In this document: one piece after another, positions 46,746 through 55,689 of the stretch
Numbering within the stretch: the stretch's first letter is position 1
Layout: the number at the start of each line of letters is the position of its first letter
Assembly: GCF_965227785.1 (NCBI RefSeq)
Contig: NZ_OZ245785.1
Coordinates: forward strand, 620,001 to 684,000
DNA: 64,000 bases
Direction: 5' to 3'
Source of the DNA: Gracilimonas sp965227785
Lineage (GTDB): Bacteria; Bacteroidota; Rhodothermia; Balneolales; Balneolaceae
Program-made: the position numbers and the translations under genes
The notes under the pieces: generated by a model
Seen by the model: the letters and a program-made list of their open reading frames with translations, nothing else
Told to the model about the DNA's origin: nothing
Databases searched by the model: none

Positions 46746-47123
46746 TGTCTCTATTTTGGATGGTTTTATTTCAGCTACAACAATCAGGATAATGATTCCG
46801 ATGAGTATAACAGCAACTAATCACTTATAGAGCAGACTGAGCTGTAACATATAGCAAGAACTTCTTTTTCGTGGTTCTTTCTTGTTCTTATTAGATTAGA
46901 TAAGCTATTCAAACAAAAAAGGCCCGTCATTTCACAGACAGGCCTTTAGCAGTTCTTTAGGTTAGTAAATGAGTAAAACTCAATTTGGTAATTTGTACCC
47001 CGAAAACCCAAACCAGTTTTAACTCTGATACATCACTATGATCGAGAATATTCTTTCATCAAACACTACATACTTATGCAGTTTTTGAGTTATTAGGTTT
47101 TTTTAATAATTCTCAGATAATTT
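46746..47123. other. Intergenic region between convergent transcripts
   Basis: 378 bases without a gene between the plus-strand terminator and the end of the minus-strand response regulator. It holds the minus-strand terminator at 46912-46947. The remainder is AT-rich with nothing recognised. Confidence 0.7.
46912..46947 (-). terminator. Terminator of the two-kinase/one-regulator operon
   Basis: AAAGGCCCGTC (46918-46928) pairs with GACAGGCCTTT (46937-46947) with one wobble; the minus-strand transcript then runs into U6. It is about 175 bases beyond the regulator stop codon. Confidence 0.75.
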
Positions 47124-47747
47124 TCAAATCAGTTTATCACGTAGTGCCTTCGCTACTGCTTCACTTTTATTACTCACTTCCAGCTTATTATAAATATTCC
47201 GGATGTGATAGCGCACTCCGTCAACAGAAAGGAACACTTCTTTGGAAATACCTTTGTATGAATATCCTTCGGCCAACAATGTCAATATTCTGACCTCTGC
47301 ATCTGATAGTTCAATGTCAACGTCTGCTGAGGCCTGAAAAGAGCTAATTACCTTTTTGGCTATGTTCGGACTCATAGGAGATCCCCCATTCATGGCAATA
47401 TGAACAGCATCAATTAAATCGTCAGGAGATATTTTCTTAGACAGATACCCGATGGCCCCATTCTTAAGCGCCTTGAAAATGCGTTCATCATCATCGTGGA
47501 TAGTCACCATCATAACAGATAGGTGTGGAAACTTATCACGGATAATTTTAACGCCTTCCGTGCCATGAATTCCCGGCAACTGAATATCAAGCAGAACAAC
47601 ATTGGCTTTTGCAAGCTGTGTATCTTCAAAGGCATCTTCGCAACTTTCATATTCAGCTATTACACACAAGTCTTGCTCAAAGTCGAGAATGGTCTTCCAA
47701 CCTTCCCGCATATACTTGTTGTCTTCAATAATTACAATGTTAATCAT
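47124..47747 (-). CDS. NarL/LuxR-family response regulator (paralogue of 36265-36903)
   Basis: A 207-residue two-component regulator. The receiver has E8/D9, phospho-acceptor D54 in VLLDIQLPGIHG, Thr in MVTIHDD and Lys in YLSKKISPDD. The HTH reads LSDAEVRILTLLAEGYSYKGIS with LSVDGVRYHIRNIYNKLEV. The recognition segment LSVDGVR(H/Y)HIRNIY is nearly the same as in the regulator at 36265, so the two may bind similar sites. It is last in an operon after two sensor kinase genes; it is 75 bases downstream of the TPR kinase. Confidence 0.93.
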   Translation of the reverse strand: MINIVIIEDNKYMREGWKTILDFEQDLCVIAEYESCEDAFEDTQLAKANVVLLDIQLPGIHGTEGVKIIRDKFPHLSVMMVTIHDDDERIFKALKNGAIGYLSKKISPDDLIDAVHIAMNGGSPMSPNIAKKVISSFQASADVDIELSDAEVRILTLLAEGYSYKGISKEVFLSVDGVRYHIRNIYNKLEVSNKSEAVAKALRDKLI

Positions 47748-47822
47748 GGGGCTGATTTTTAATGCTATATAGCCATTAACTAAGAAAAAGTAACCACCTA
47801 ATCAGGCAGTTCTAAGGAATTA

Positions 47823-49814
47823 TCAGGAAATACTGAACGTAAAGTTCCATTTTGTTCCTTCTCCCGGAGCTGATTCCAGATCAACGGTACCTTGTATTTG
47901 CTCTGCTCTGTACCGGATGTTATCAATACCGTTACCTGATTTGAGGCTTTTCGGGTCAAAACCTAATCCGTTATCAACAATACTTAAGAAAACATGATCT
48001 CTCTTTTCCTGTAATGTAATCCCAACTTTGGTGGCTTTGGAATGCTTACTTAGATTTGTGATACACTCTTTATAAATGAGCCATAAATTCTGGCGAAATT
48101 GAAGCTCTACCGGAAAACTGAAATCCTCATCCATATCAAAGCTATACTCAATATCGTTGCTGTCCAGTACATCAGCCGCAAATCGCTTACATTTTTTTAG
48201 AAAAACAGACCAATCATCTTTGGATGGGTCAATTGCCCAAATTATGTCATTGATTTTCTCTTTGGCCTCAACAGCGCTTTTGGTAATGATATTAAGGAAG
48301 CGTTCAGAATCTCCCCGTTCTTTGTTTACCCGATGAGCTGCTTCACTGAAAAAGCTGATACTGCTTAATGTACCGCTTAGATCGTCATGTAAGTCGCGGG
48401 CAATCTGATTCCGTGTTCTTTCTTCCCTCAACAAATAATACAACCGGTACCGGTAGAACATGTAACCACTAATCAGAATCAAACCCACAATAATCAGCAT
48501 ATTCCTCAACCTAATGTTTTCTATTTCGAGGTTAGCGTCCATTAACTGGGCTTCTTTATTCTGCAACTGATACCGAACAGTAAGCATGGCTTCATTTCGC
48601 TCAATCCTGCTTTCATTTATTTCATTTTCATGTCTTCTCTGAAGCCGTTCATTAACGAGTGCGTTATCAAGGTCACCTGTTTTCTCAAAGGCGGAGGCTC
48701 TGTGTTCGTACACATTTCTCATCATCCTGGAAAGGTTGTGTTTCTCTGCTATTTCAATAGCCTGATCTGCATAACTCAGACTTTCTGAATATTCCGCCTT
48801 TGCCAGGTGTAGTTTTGATAGAAACTCATATTTTACAATATCTTCATTCGGTCGTGAAAATGGTGTGGGCGGTGCAGTTTTGATAATTCTTCCCACAGAA
48901 TCTGCTTTTTCAACCATATTCTCTTCTAAATATAAATCTCCAAGTCGAGGCAGGTGTGCATTTCCAATATTCGGTATTCTATACCGGGAACTGATTGTAG
49001 CCGCCTCTTCCAATAATTGTATAGCCCGGTCGGTATCGTTCTTCTGCTTATACATAGCACTCAGATTTGAACGAACGATTGCCATTATTGGTGGAGGTAA
49101 ATTTTCAAACTCCAGACAGGGACTTAGCGTTGAAATTGCCTTGTCCCTATCGTCCAGTTCCATAAAGCTGTTGGCAAGTTTAGATAAGATATTACAGCGA
49201 TTTGGCGGGCTATCCTCATACTCCAGAAATTTCTCAAACATCTGTATGGCCAAATCGTGTGCACCTACTGTTACATACAAATTTCCCAGGTTGCCATAGA
49301 AGAATTGAATAGGATATTCAACTTGTTCTTCAAGCTCACTTCGATAAGAAATAGCATCAAGATATAAAGACTCTGCTTCCAGGTATTGGTCCTTTCGGGC
49401 ATACTGCATAGCCTGAAGGTTCTCCATCATGAGGTATGAATCATGCTCTTTCAATTCCCGGAGTTTACCGGAAGCCTTGCTTGCATAGAAAATAGCAGAG
49501 TCAGCATTCATCAACCGGTAGGCATTTGCATTTAGAAATGAAATGAACGCTTCCTTTTTTTCTCCCTGAAGTCCTTCCAGTCCCTTTATTTCATCGGCTA
49601 TGACCAGCAATGAGTCCGGGGCATTCCGAAAGTACCTATTACTCATCTCTATATAGGTTCTGAGTTTATCATCCTGAGATTCCAGCTGTTCTATTTGTTT
49701 TTTGATTTCATCCAGGCTTATGGATGGAGCTCTCTGTTGAGCGATCAATGAATCAGCCACTAGTAATAGAATGACCGTAAGGATGATATTTAACTTCATG
49801 TTTAAACTACTCAT
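47823..49814 (-). CDS. Sensor histidine kinase with TPR input domain
   Basis: A 663-residue kinase. Sec signal (ILLLVADSLIAQQ), then about 370 residues of helical TPR-like repeats (GNLGNLYVTVGAHDLAIQMF; ANSFMELDDRDKAISTLSP; MYKQKNDTDRAIQLLEEAA). A coiled-coil helix leads to one membrane helix (LRNMLIIVGLILISGYMFY). A HisKA_3 box follows with RDLHDDLSGTLSSISFF (His near 470), then a HATPase with DNGLGFDPKSLKSGNGIDNI. There are two ATGs: 49814 (with AAAGGT upstream) and 49799. It lies between the propeller kinase gene and the regulator gene, both on the same strand. Confidence 0.92.
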   Translation of the reverse strand: MSSLNMKLNIILTVILLLVADSLIAQQRAPSISLDEIKKQIEQLESQDDKLRTYIEMSNRYFRNAPDSLLVIADEIKGLEGLQGEKKEAFISFLNANAYRLMNADSAIFYASKASGKLRELKEHDSYLMMENLQAMQYARKDQYLEAESLYLDAISYRSELEEQVEYPIQFFYGNLGNLYVTVGAHDLAIQMFEKFLEYEDSPPNRCNILSKLANSFMELDDRDKAISTLSPCLEFENLPPPIMAIVRSNLSAMYKQKNDTDRAIQLLEEAATISSRYRIPNIGNAHLPRLGDLYLEENMVEKADSVGRIIKTAPPTPFSRPNEDIVKYEFLSKLHLAKAEYSESLSYADQAIEIAEKHNLSRMMRNVYEHRASAFEKTGDLDNALVNERLQRRHENEINESRIERNEAMLTVRYQLQNKEAQLMDANLEIENIRLRNMLIIVGLILISGYMFYRYRLYYLLREERTRNQIARDLHDDLSGTLSSISFFSEAAHRVNKERGDSERFLNIITKSAVEAKEKINDIIWAIDPSKDDWSVFLKKCKRFAADVLDSNDIEYSFDMDEDFSFPVELQFRQNLWLIYKECITNLSKHSKATKVGITLQEKRDHVFLSIVDNGLGFDPKSLKSGNGIDNIRYRAEQIQGTVDLESAPGEGTKWNFTFSIS

Positions 49815-49851
49815 TTACCTTTTGTCCCAAGGGAAGCTCATACTTACTTAA

Positions 49852-52809
49852 TCAAACTTCAAATATAAATTGCCATTTTGTGCCTTTTCCGGGAGAAGTT
49901 TCAAGCGAAACCTTCCCCTTAATCTGCTCGGTTCTGTAGTATAGATTATTTAAACCATGTCCGGTTTTTTCCTGCGAAGCTTCAAACCCAATACCATTAT
50001 CTGAAATTTCAAGCACAATCTGGTTTCGGTTTCTGCCAAGTCGTACATAAGCCTGACTCGCCTGAGCATGTTTAACCATATTATTGATCGTCTCCTTAAA
50101 TATAAGCCATAGATTTTGGCGAACTTCTAACCGTACAGGTATGTCAAGGTTATCATCGATATCAAAAGTGTACTTAATTTCTTTACTATCAAGAGCATCA
50201 GCAGCAAAACGCTTGCATTTTTTCAGGAAAACGGACCAGTCATCGTTTGTTGGATCAATAGCCCAAATTATATCATTGATCTTTTCCTTCGCCTCGTTTG
50301 CACTTTCATCTATTTTCTGGAGAAATTGGTTAGGTTTACCTCCTTCCTGAGCATGTATTCTTTTTGCAGCCTCACTAAAAAAACTAATGCTGCTCAGTGT
50401 AGCACTTAAATCGTCATGAAGATCTCGGGCTATTCTGTTACGGGTTCGTTCTTCTCTTAATAGATAATAAGTGCGGTATCGATAGGCTACGTATATAATT
50501 CCAAACAGAACTATAAAGGCCGAAAACCGGAATATATTAGTTTGCCAAAAAGGTGGTGTTATGGAAAATTGCAAAGGCTGAGACGGGATACCCCATTTCC
50601 CATCTCCATTAGTACCTTTTACAATAAATTGATAAGAACCGGGAGGTAAACCTGAAAAATTCACTGATCGGTTTTTCCCAATATTCACCCATTCATCGTC
50701 AAACCCTGAGAGCTTATATCTGAACTCATGTTTGTCTGGCTTGCTGTATTCAAGAGATGAAAATTCAAACAAAAAATAGTTGCTTTGGTAGCCAAAACTG
50801 TGATTATCTCCCGAACGCCTGAATTCAATCCTATCCCCTTCCACCGAAAAGCCGGTTATAACGGTATTAAAGTTGAGCGTGTTTTCGGGTAAATAATCCG
50901 GATCCAAAATATTAAAACCCTCAATTCCCCCGAAATACATTAATCCGGAACTTGTTTTTAGATAGGCCCCTCCGTTAAACTCATTGCTTTGAAGTCCGTC
51001 GGCTACCGTATAATTTTTAAAAACTCCGGTCTCAGGATTGAACCGGGATAACCCATTGTTAGTACTTAACCATAGATACCCCGACTGATCTTCCAGAATG
51101 CCATAAATTACATCGCTGGGTAACCCATCATCTTTTTTGAATACTTCAAACCTTTTTTTGGAGGACTCAAATAAATTTAATCCATTAGAAGTCCCTATCC
51201 ATAAATTTCCCTTCTGATCTTTATGTATCACCTGTACACGGTTCGATGATATGCTTCCTTGCTGCTGATTCATTTTGTAGGTAGTAAACATTTGTTCTGA
51301 AGCATTATAGAAACTAAGTCCACCGGCATAAGTGCCTACCCAAAAATCTTCTTCATTCTCTTTATAAAGAGCCAGAATTCGGTCATCTTGCAACATATCT
51401 GGCTCACCGGTTTCAGAAAACGCATGTTTGACAACCTTTCGATCTTTAATCCAGTTCAACCCCTGGTAAGTTCCTACCAAAAATGTCTGTTCATCCATTT
51501 CCATTAATGAAAGTATAGATGGATCAGACAAATTTTCTATGACTTCATGGTTGTCAAAGTCTGGGTATTCCCCCGCATCAATTAAGAATAATCCGGCTCC
51601 GTCACTACCAATCCAGAGTTTATTCTTTGAGTCTTCCATTAAAGAAACAACGGTAGTTTGTTCCAGAAAATCTACCTTGGTATACCTGCTGTTTTTAGGA
51701 CTAAAACGGCTTAAGCCATTTCGCTCTGTCCCAATAAGAATTTCGCCCGACTGCAATTCTTCAAAACTTAAAACAACGGTTCCTGAAAAACTGTCGCCGT
51801 TCTCAAAATCACCAAAATGTGAAAAAATATATCTGTGTTGGGAGTAATTGGAGATACCTGAGGTATTAGTGCCAATCCAAAATACTCCGGTCCGATCTTT
51901 ATAAAATGATCTGATATTATTCTCGGATAATGACTGACCATTATTGATATCCGCTGAAATACGATCTACAGATCCATTATCTGGGTTGAATACAAAAATC
52001 CCGGAAGATGAAGAACCAAGCCAAATGCGATTGTCCGGGCCTTTAGCAATTGTATTTATAGATCGGGTTTGAATCTGATTAAGGCTTTTGTAGCTATTGA
52101 TTACCTGGTTTAGGTTAGAATCAAAAACTTTCACCCCTTTATTTTCAGTACCTACCCAAAGATGTTTACTATTTTCATCAAAGTATAAAGAATACACAAC
52201 CAAGCCGGTTAAAAAAGGATAAGCATCGTCCCCCTGAATCCTGAATCCCCCCATGCTTGTGCCTGCATAGAGTACGTTATCGGATCCAAATTCCAACACC
52301 CATACGGTCTCTCCCTCCATGAGCTTTTGGTGTTTGCTCAAACGTAAATCATAGGATATCAGGCCATTTTCGCGGGTTCCGGCCCACAGAATGCTATCCT
52401 GATAAACCAGACTGAGAATATTCAAAGCTTCGTTACATGAAGTCTTCATATAAGTACATATACTGTAAAACTGATTCTCCTTCGGGTTGTATTTAACAAC
52501 TCCACCTCCATCAGTGCCCAACCAAAGCTCACTTCCTGAACCGTTTACCAAAGCACGAACAGTTCTTTCAGTGAGGGTATTCTGTCCATCTTTAGGTTGA
52601 AAAACTTTAAAAGTGTGTCCATCAAAACGATTCAATCCATCTCTGGTACCTGCCCAAATATACCCGGTACTATCCTGGAGAATTGAGTAAACAGTAGATT
52701 GGGATAACCCGTCTCGAACAGAATAATTTTCGAACTTGTATTGCACTTTTTGTGCAACCAAAGAAAAGCTAACTAACCAGCAACTAATGAGTATTAAAGT
52801 GAACTTCAC
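49852..52809 (-). CDS. Sensor histidine kinase with beta-propeller input (Reg_prop, Y_Y_Y, HisKA_3, HATPase)
   Basis: A 985-residue membrane kinase. Signal peptide ending SLVAQ. About 14 propeller blades of the Reg_prop type follow (DSTGYIWAGTRDGLNRFDGH; KGNLWIGTSNGLNLFES; QSGYLWLSTNNGLSRFNPE), then Y_Y_Y (FRYKLSGFDDEWVNI), a membrane helix (FSAFIVLFGIIYVAYRY), HisKA_3 RDLHDDLSATLSSISFF (His near 797) and a HATPase with DNGIGFEAS and GHGLNNLYYR. The start is GTG. The Reg_prop/Y_Y_Y layout resembles Bacteroides hybrid sensors of glycans, but without the fused AraC regulator. It is 37 bases upstream of the TPR kinase. Confidence 0.93.
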   Translation of the reverse strand: MKFTLILISCWLVSFSLVAQKVQYKFENYSVRDGLSQSTVYSILQDSTGYIWAGTRDGLNRFDGHTFKVFQPKDGQNTLTERTVRALVNGSGSELWLGTDGGGVVKYNPKENQFYSICTYMKTSCNEALNILSLVYQDSILWAGTRENGLISYDLRLSKHQKLMEGETVWVLEFGSDNVLYAGTSMGGFRIQGDDAYPFLTGLVVYSLYFDENSKHLWVGTENKGVKVFDSNLNQVINSYKSLNQIQTRSINTIAKGPDNRIWLGSSSSGIFVFNPDNGSVDRISADINNGQSLSENNIRSFYKDRTGVFWIGTNTSGISNYSQHRYIFSHFGDFENGDSFSGTVVLSFEELQSGEILIGTERNGLSRFSPKNSRYTKVDFLEQTTVVSLMEDSKNKLWIGSDGAGLFLIDAGEYPDFDNHEVIENLSDPSILSLMEMDEQTFLVGTYQGLNWIKDRKVVKHAFSETGEPDMLQDDRILALYKENEEDFWVGTYAGGLSFYNASEQMFTTYKMNQQQGSISSNRVQVIHKDQKGNLWIGTSNGLNLFESSKKRFEVFKKDDGLPSDVIYGILEDQSGYLWLSTNNGLSRFNPETGVFKNYTVADGLQSNEFNGGAYLKTSSGLMYFGGIEGFNILDPDYLPENTLNFNTVITGFSVEGDRIEFRRSGDNHSFGYQSNYFLFEFSSLEYSKPDKHEFRYKLSGFDDEWVNIGKNRSVNFSGLPPGSYQFIVKGTNGDGKWGIPSQPLQFSITPPFWQTNIFRFSAFIVLFGIIYVAYRYRTYYLLREERTRNRIARDLHDDLSATLSSISFFSEAAKRIHAQEGGKPNQFLQKIDESANEAKEKINDIIWAIDPTNDDWSVFLKKCKRFAADALDSKEIKYTFDIDDNLDIPVRLEVRQNLWLIFKETINNMVKHAQASQAYVRLGRNRNQIVLEISDNGIGFEASQEKTGHGLNNLYYRTEQIKGKVSLETSPGKGTKWQFIFEV

Positions 52810-52893
52810 TGCACTCTATTTGTTTAATGGGAGCAGAAAATAAACAAATACGAGTTATAAAAAAGTGCTTTTACCTTAAGAACAACACCCATA

Positions 52894-52923
52894 GAAAAAA
52901 CCCACCTGTTTCCAGGTGGGTTC
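52894..52923 (-). terminator. Terminator of the amidohydrolase operon
   Basis: A 10-bp perfect stem, AACCCACCTG (52900-52909) with CAGGTGGGTT (52914-52923), loop TTTC, then U-run on the minus strand (52894-52899). It lies 28 bases after the stop of the last amidohydrolase gene. Confidence 0.9.
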
Positions 52924-52951
52924 TAAACTATTTATTCGACTAATTAAGGAT

Positions 52952-54268
52952 TTACTTATTCACAGCATCACGATTCAAAAACTCATCATAAAGTTGTGTA
53001 TGGCGGCTTGTCATTGGGATTTTATACCCTTTGATAAACACCTGCTCAATATTAGTCATAGGCTCCAGCGGATCGCCATCAGAGATGAACAAATTCGCTT
53101 GTTTGCCTGCTTCCAGAGATCCGAGTACATCATCCACGCCAAATATCTCAGCAGGATTAATGGTCAGAGCTTTAATCGCTTCTTCCTTGCCCAAGCCATA
53201 TGCCGCAGCATATCCGGCCTCGAATGGAGCATTCCGGGAGTTCTCGGTGTCGTCCGATACGATTGCAACTTTCACTCCTGCAGCCGCCATCAAACCGGGG
53301 TTTTGATATGGACGCTGGTAGTTGTCATAGTCACGAGCCGGAGTATAAAGAGTGGTTGTTAGTACTGGGATACCAGCTTCAGCAATTTCCTCAGCTACCC
53401 GCCAGCCTTCTTCAACGCCGGCAAACACAAAGTTCATGTTCTCATGAGATTTTGTCCATTCAATGGCATCAAGTATTTGCTGCTCCCGGTTAACTGAAAT
53501 CACAACAGGAACTTCACCTGAAAGTACTTCTCCCATAGCATCCATGCGCGGATCATAATCCGGCTTGGTTTTACCGGATGGATTTTCATTGTAAGCTTCC
53601 ATCATTCCATGATAGAATTTGGCTTTATCAATGAAATCATTGATCTCTTTGATGTTCTGCTCGTATTGCTTTTTGATCTCTTCTTCAGACCGGTTATCCC
53701 ACCAGCCTCCTCCCTGAGAAGAAGGAAGGTTCAGAATCAACGCTCCGCTTTTCTTCACAGCCATAGAATCCGGAGAATATCCCCATAAATCCATAACCGC
53801 ACCTTTACCGGCTATACTTCCCGAACTTGGGTGTGTCATAACCGTGGTAACACCACTAACTCTTGTTACCGGCACGGAAGCACTATGCGGGTTGAAAGCA
53901 GTAAAAGCATACATATGAGGGTTGAATTGACCTAATTCCCGGTTATCAACGGTTACGGCAACAGCTGAAACTTCAACCAGTCCTAAAGCAGACCAACCGT
54001 CTATAAAGCCGGGATAAACGTGCTTACCCGAAGCATCAATACGCTTATAATCGTTTGTGATTCTTACATTTTGACCTACCTGGACAATTTCTTCTCCGTC
54101 AATCAAAATAACTCCACCTTCAATGGTTCCGTTGGTTACGGTGTGAATGGTGGCCCCTGTAATGGCAAACTTACCAAATTCAGGCTTTTCGGTGATTTGT
54201 GCTTCTGCTGTGGCATTCAATCCAAACAGCAGAACAGCTGCAAAAACAAAAATATTGAGTTTCTTCAT
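52952..54268 (-). CDS. Exported amidohydrolase-fold protein lacking the metal histidines (third of three)
   Basis: A 438-residue protein with Sec signal (LFGLNATAEAQ). Fold features of imidazolonepropionase-like amidohydrolases are present: RIDASGKHVYPGFIDGWSALG, and near the end INPAEIFGVDDVLGSLEAGKQANLFISDGDPL. The HxH after the first strand is replaced (FIDGWSA). The later ligand positions also look lost: VISVNREQQ where a His is expected, and VFAGVEEGW. It is therefore probably a non-catalytic paralogue of the neighbour at 54284. It starts 15 bases after that gene ends. Periplasmic or outer-membrane location. Confidence 0.88.
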   Translation of the reverse strand: MKKLNIFVFAAVLLFGLNATAEAQITEKPEFGKFAITGATIHTVTNGTIEGGVILIDGEEIVQVGQNVRITNDYKRIDASGKHVYPGFIDGWSALGLVEVSAVAVTVDNRELGQFNPHMYAFTAFNPHSASVPVTRVSGVTTVMTHPSSGSIAGKGAVMDLWGYSPDSMAVKKSGALILNLPSSQGGGWWDNRSEEEIKKQYEQNIKEINDFIDKAKFYHGMMEAYNENPSGKTKPDYDPRMDAMGEVLSGEVPVVISVNREQQILDAIEWTKSHENMNFVFAGVEEGWRVAEEIAEAGIPVLTTTLYTPARDYDNYQRPYQNPGLMAAAGVKVAIVSDDTENSRNAPFEAGYAAAYGLGKEEAIKALTINPAEIFGVDDVLGSLEAGKQANLFISDGDPLEPMTNIEQVFIKGYKIPMTSRHTQLYDEFLNRDAVNK

Positions 54269-54283
54269 GATTCTGTCTCCTGT

Positions 54284-55687
54284 TTAGTTGTGAGAATGAT
54301 TATGAGCGGATTGATCTTCCATCAGAATGAAAACGTCCTGAATACAGGAATCCTCCTCGCGGTTATCAACAATTCGGCGAAAACTGGAACCGTCTTCAAA
54401 TTCTGTTCCCGGATTGATCTGAATTCGCATATCATCAGGATCATTTTCGAGATCGAAGTATTTTTTACCATCCACGAAAGTCTTTTCAGCTTTGCTGTAG
54501 ATACTGAATGGGTGGCCATCCCAGATTACCACATCACCGTGTTTTCCTTCTTCTATACTTCCCACGCGATCATCAATGCCCAACTGTATAGCGGGATGCA
54601 AGGTGATCATTTTCAGGGCATCGTTTACAGAAGTATTTCCATATCTGACTACCTTAGCTGCTTCATGATTCAGCGTTCGCAGCAGCTGGTCATTATCACT
54701 GTTAATAGAGTTGATGACTCCATTGGCATCCAAAATTGAAGCGTTGTATGCCGTTGAGTAGTACACCTCAAACTTATACGCCCACCAGTCAGAGAAAACG
54801 GAAGTATGTGCTCCATTTTTTGCAAGTTCAGGAGCTACCTTGAATGCTTCATTGGCATGCTGAAAGGTATAATTCTTGACTCCATAATCATTGAAAACAC
54901 GCATCAGCATCAAAATTTCATCAGAGCGATAAGAATGACAGTGGACCAAAATTTCTCCTTCTATGATATCGTTAAGTACTTCATAGCGAAGATTTTTAGC
55001 TACAGGAACAGGCGGTGTTCCACGTCCTCGTCGGTCATATTGCTCTTTTGCATTCAGATAAGCCTCTCGCTTCCGTTTGTAATCGATGGCTTCGTCGAAG
55101 TGACCTCTGATAACCTGCTCAACTCCCATTCGGGTCCTTGGCTGAATGCCATTACCCTGCCCGTGTACACGAGTCGGGTTTTCACCCAAGGCAAACTTGA
55201 TGGTTCTTGGTGCATCTTCAAACTTCATGCCTTCCTGGGAAGCACCGTAACGAAGCTTAAGCGTCTCGCCTTGACCTCCAATTACATTGGCAGAACCGTG
55301 CATCAGGTGAATACTTGTAGCGCCCCCTGCCAGTGCATGGTAGATTCCTACTTCATTAGGATCTACCGATTCTTCCATTGTTACTTCTGCAGTAACCGGA
55401 TTTCGGCCTTCATTAATATCCACACCGTTTAAGTGTGAATGAGCATCGATAATACCTGGCATCAGGTATTTGCCGGTAGCATCAATAGTTTCGACTCCTC
55501 GGGGGGCACGCAAGTCCTTTCCTATTTCGCGAATAATTCCATCACGAATTAGCACATCCGTATCCTCGAGGTCTCCGTCAGTAATTGTGATAACCGTTGC
55601 ATTCTGTATCAGCACCGAGCCTTTTTCCTGAGCTTCAGCTGAGATACAGAAACCAAGGAGCAATAAAAGTGTAATTAGTTTCTTCAT
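54284..55687 (-). CDS. Exported amidohydrolase with intact metal site (second of three)
   Basis: A 467-residue exported metal-dependent hydrolase, Sec signal ending ISAEAQ. The HxH motif is IIDAHSHLNG (H83, H85). Further ligands are in EILVHCHSYRSDE and YTFQHANEAFK, and the late Asp in SINSDNDQLLR. The C-terminal beta domain has IDDRVGSIEEGKHGDVVIWDGHPFS. The tail is His-rich (NHSHN). The substrate is unknown; relatives include dipeptidases, imidazolonepropionases and isoaspartyl enzymes. It lies between two degenerate paralogues, 2 bases after the upstream one. Confidence 0.92.
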   Translation of the reverse strand: MKKLITLLLLLGFCISAEAQEKGSVLIQNATVITITDGDLEDTDVLIRDGIIREIGKDLRAPRGVETIDATGKYLMPGIIDAHSHLNGVDINEGRNPVTAEVTMEESVDPNEVGIYHALAGGATSIHLMHGSANVIGGQGETLKLRYGASQEGMKFEDAPRTIKFALGENPTRVHGQGNGIQPRTRMGVEQVIRGHFDEAIDYKRKREAYLNAKEQYDRRGRGTPPVPVAKNLRYEVLNDIIEGEILVHCHSYRSDEILMLMRVFNDYGVKNYTFQHANEAFKVAPELAKNGAHTSVFSDWWAYKFEVYYSTAYNASILDANGVINSINSDNDQLLRTLNHEAAKVVRYGNTSVNDALKMITLHPAIQLGIDDRVGSIEEGKHGDVVIWDGHPFSIYSKAEKTFVDGKKYFDLENDPDDMRIQINPGTEFEDGSSFRRIVDNREEDSCIQDVFILMEDQSAHNHSHN

Positions 55688-55689
55688 CT

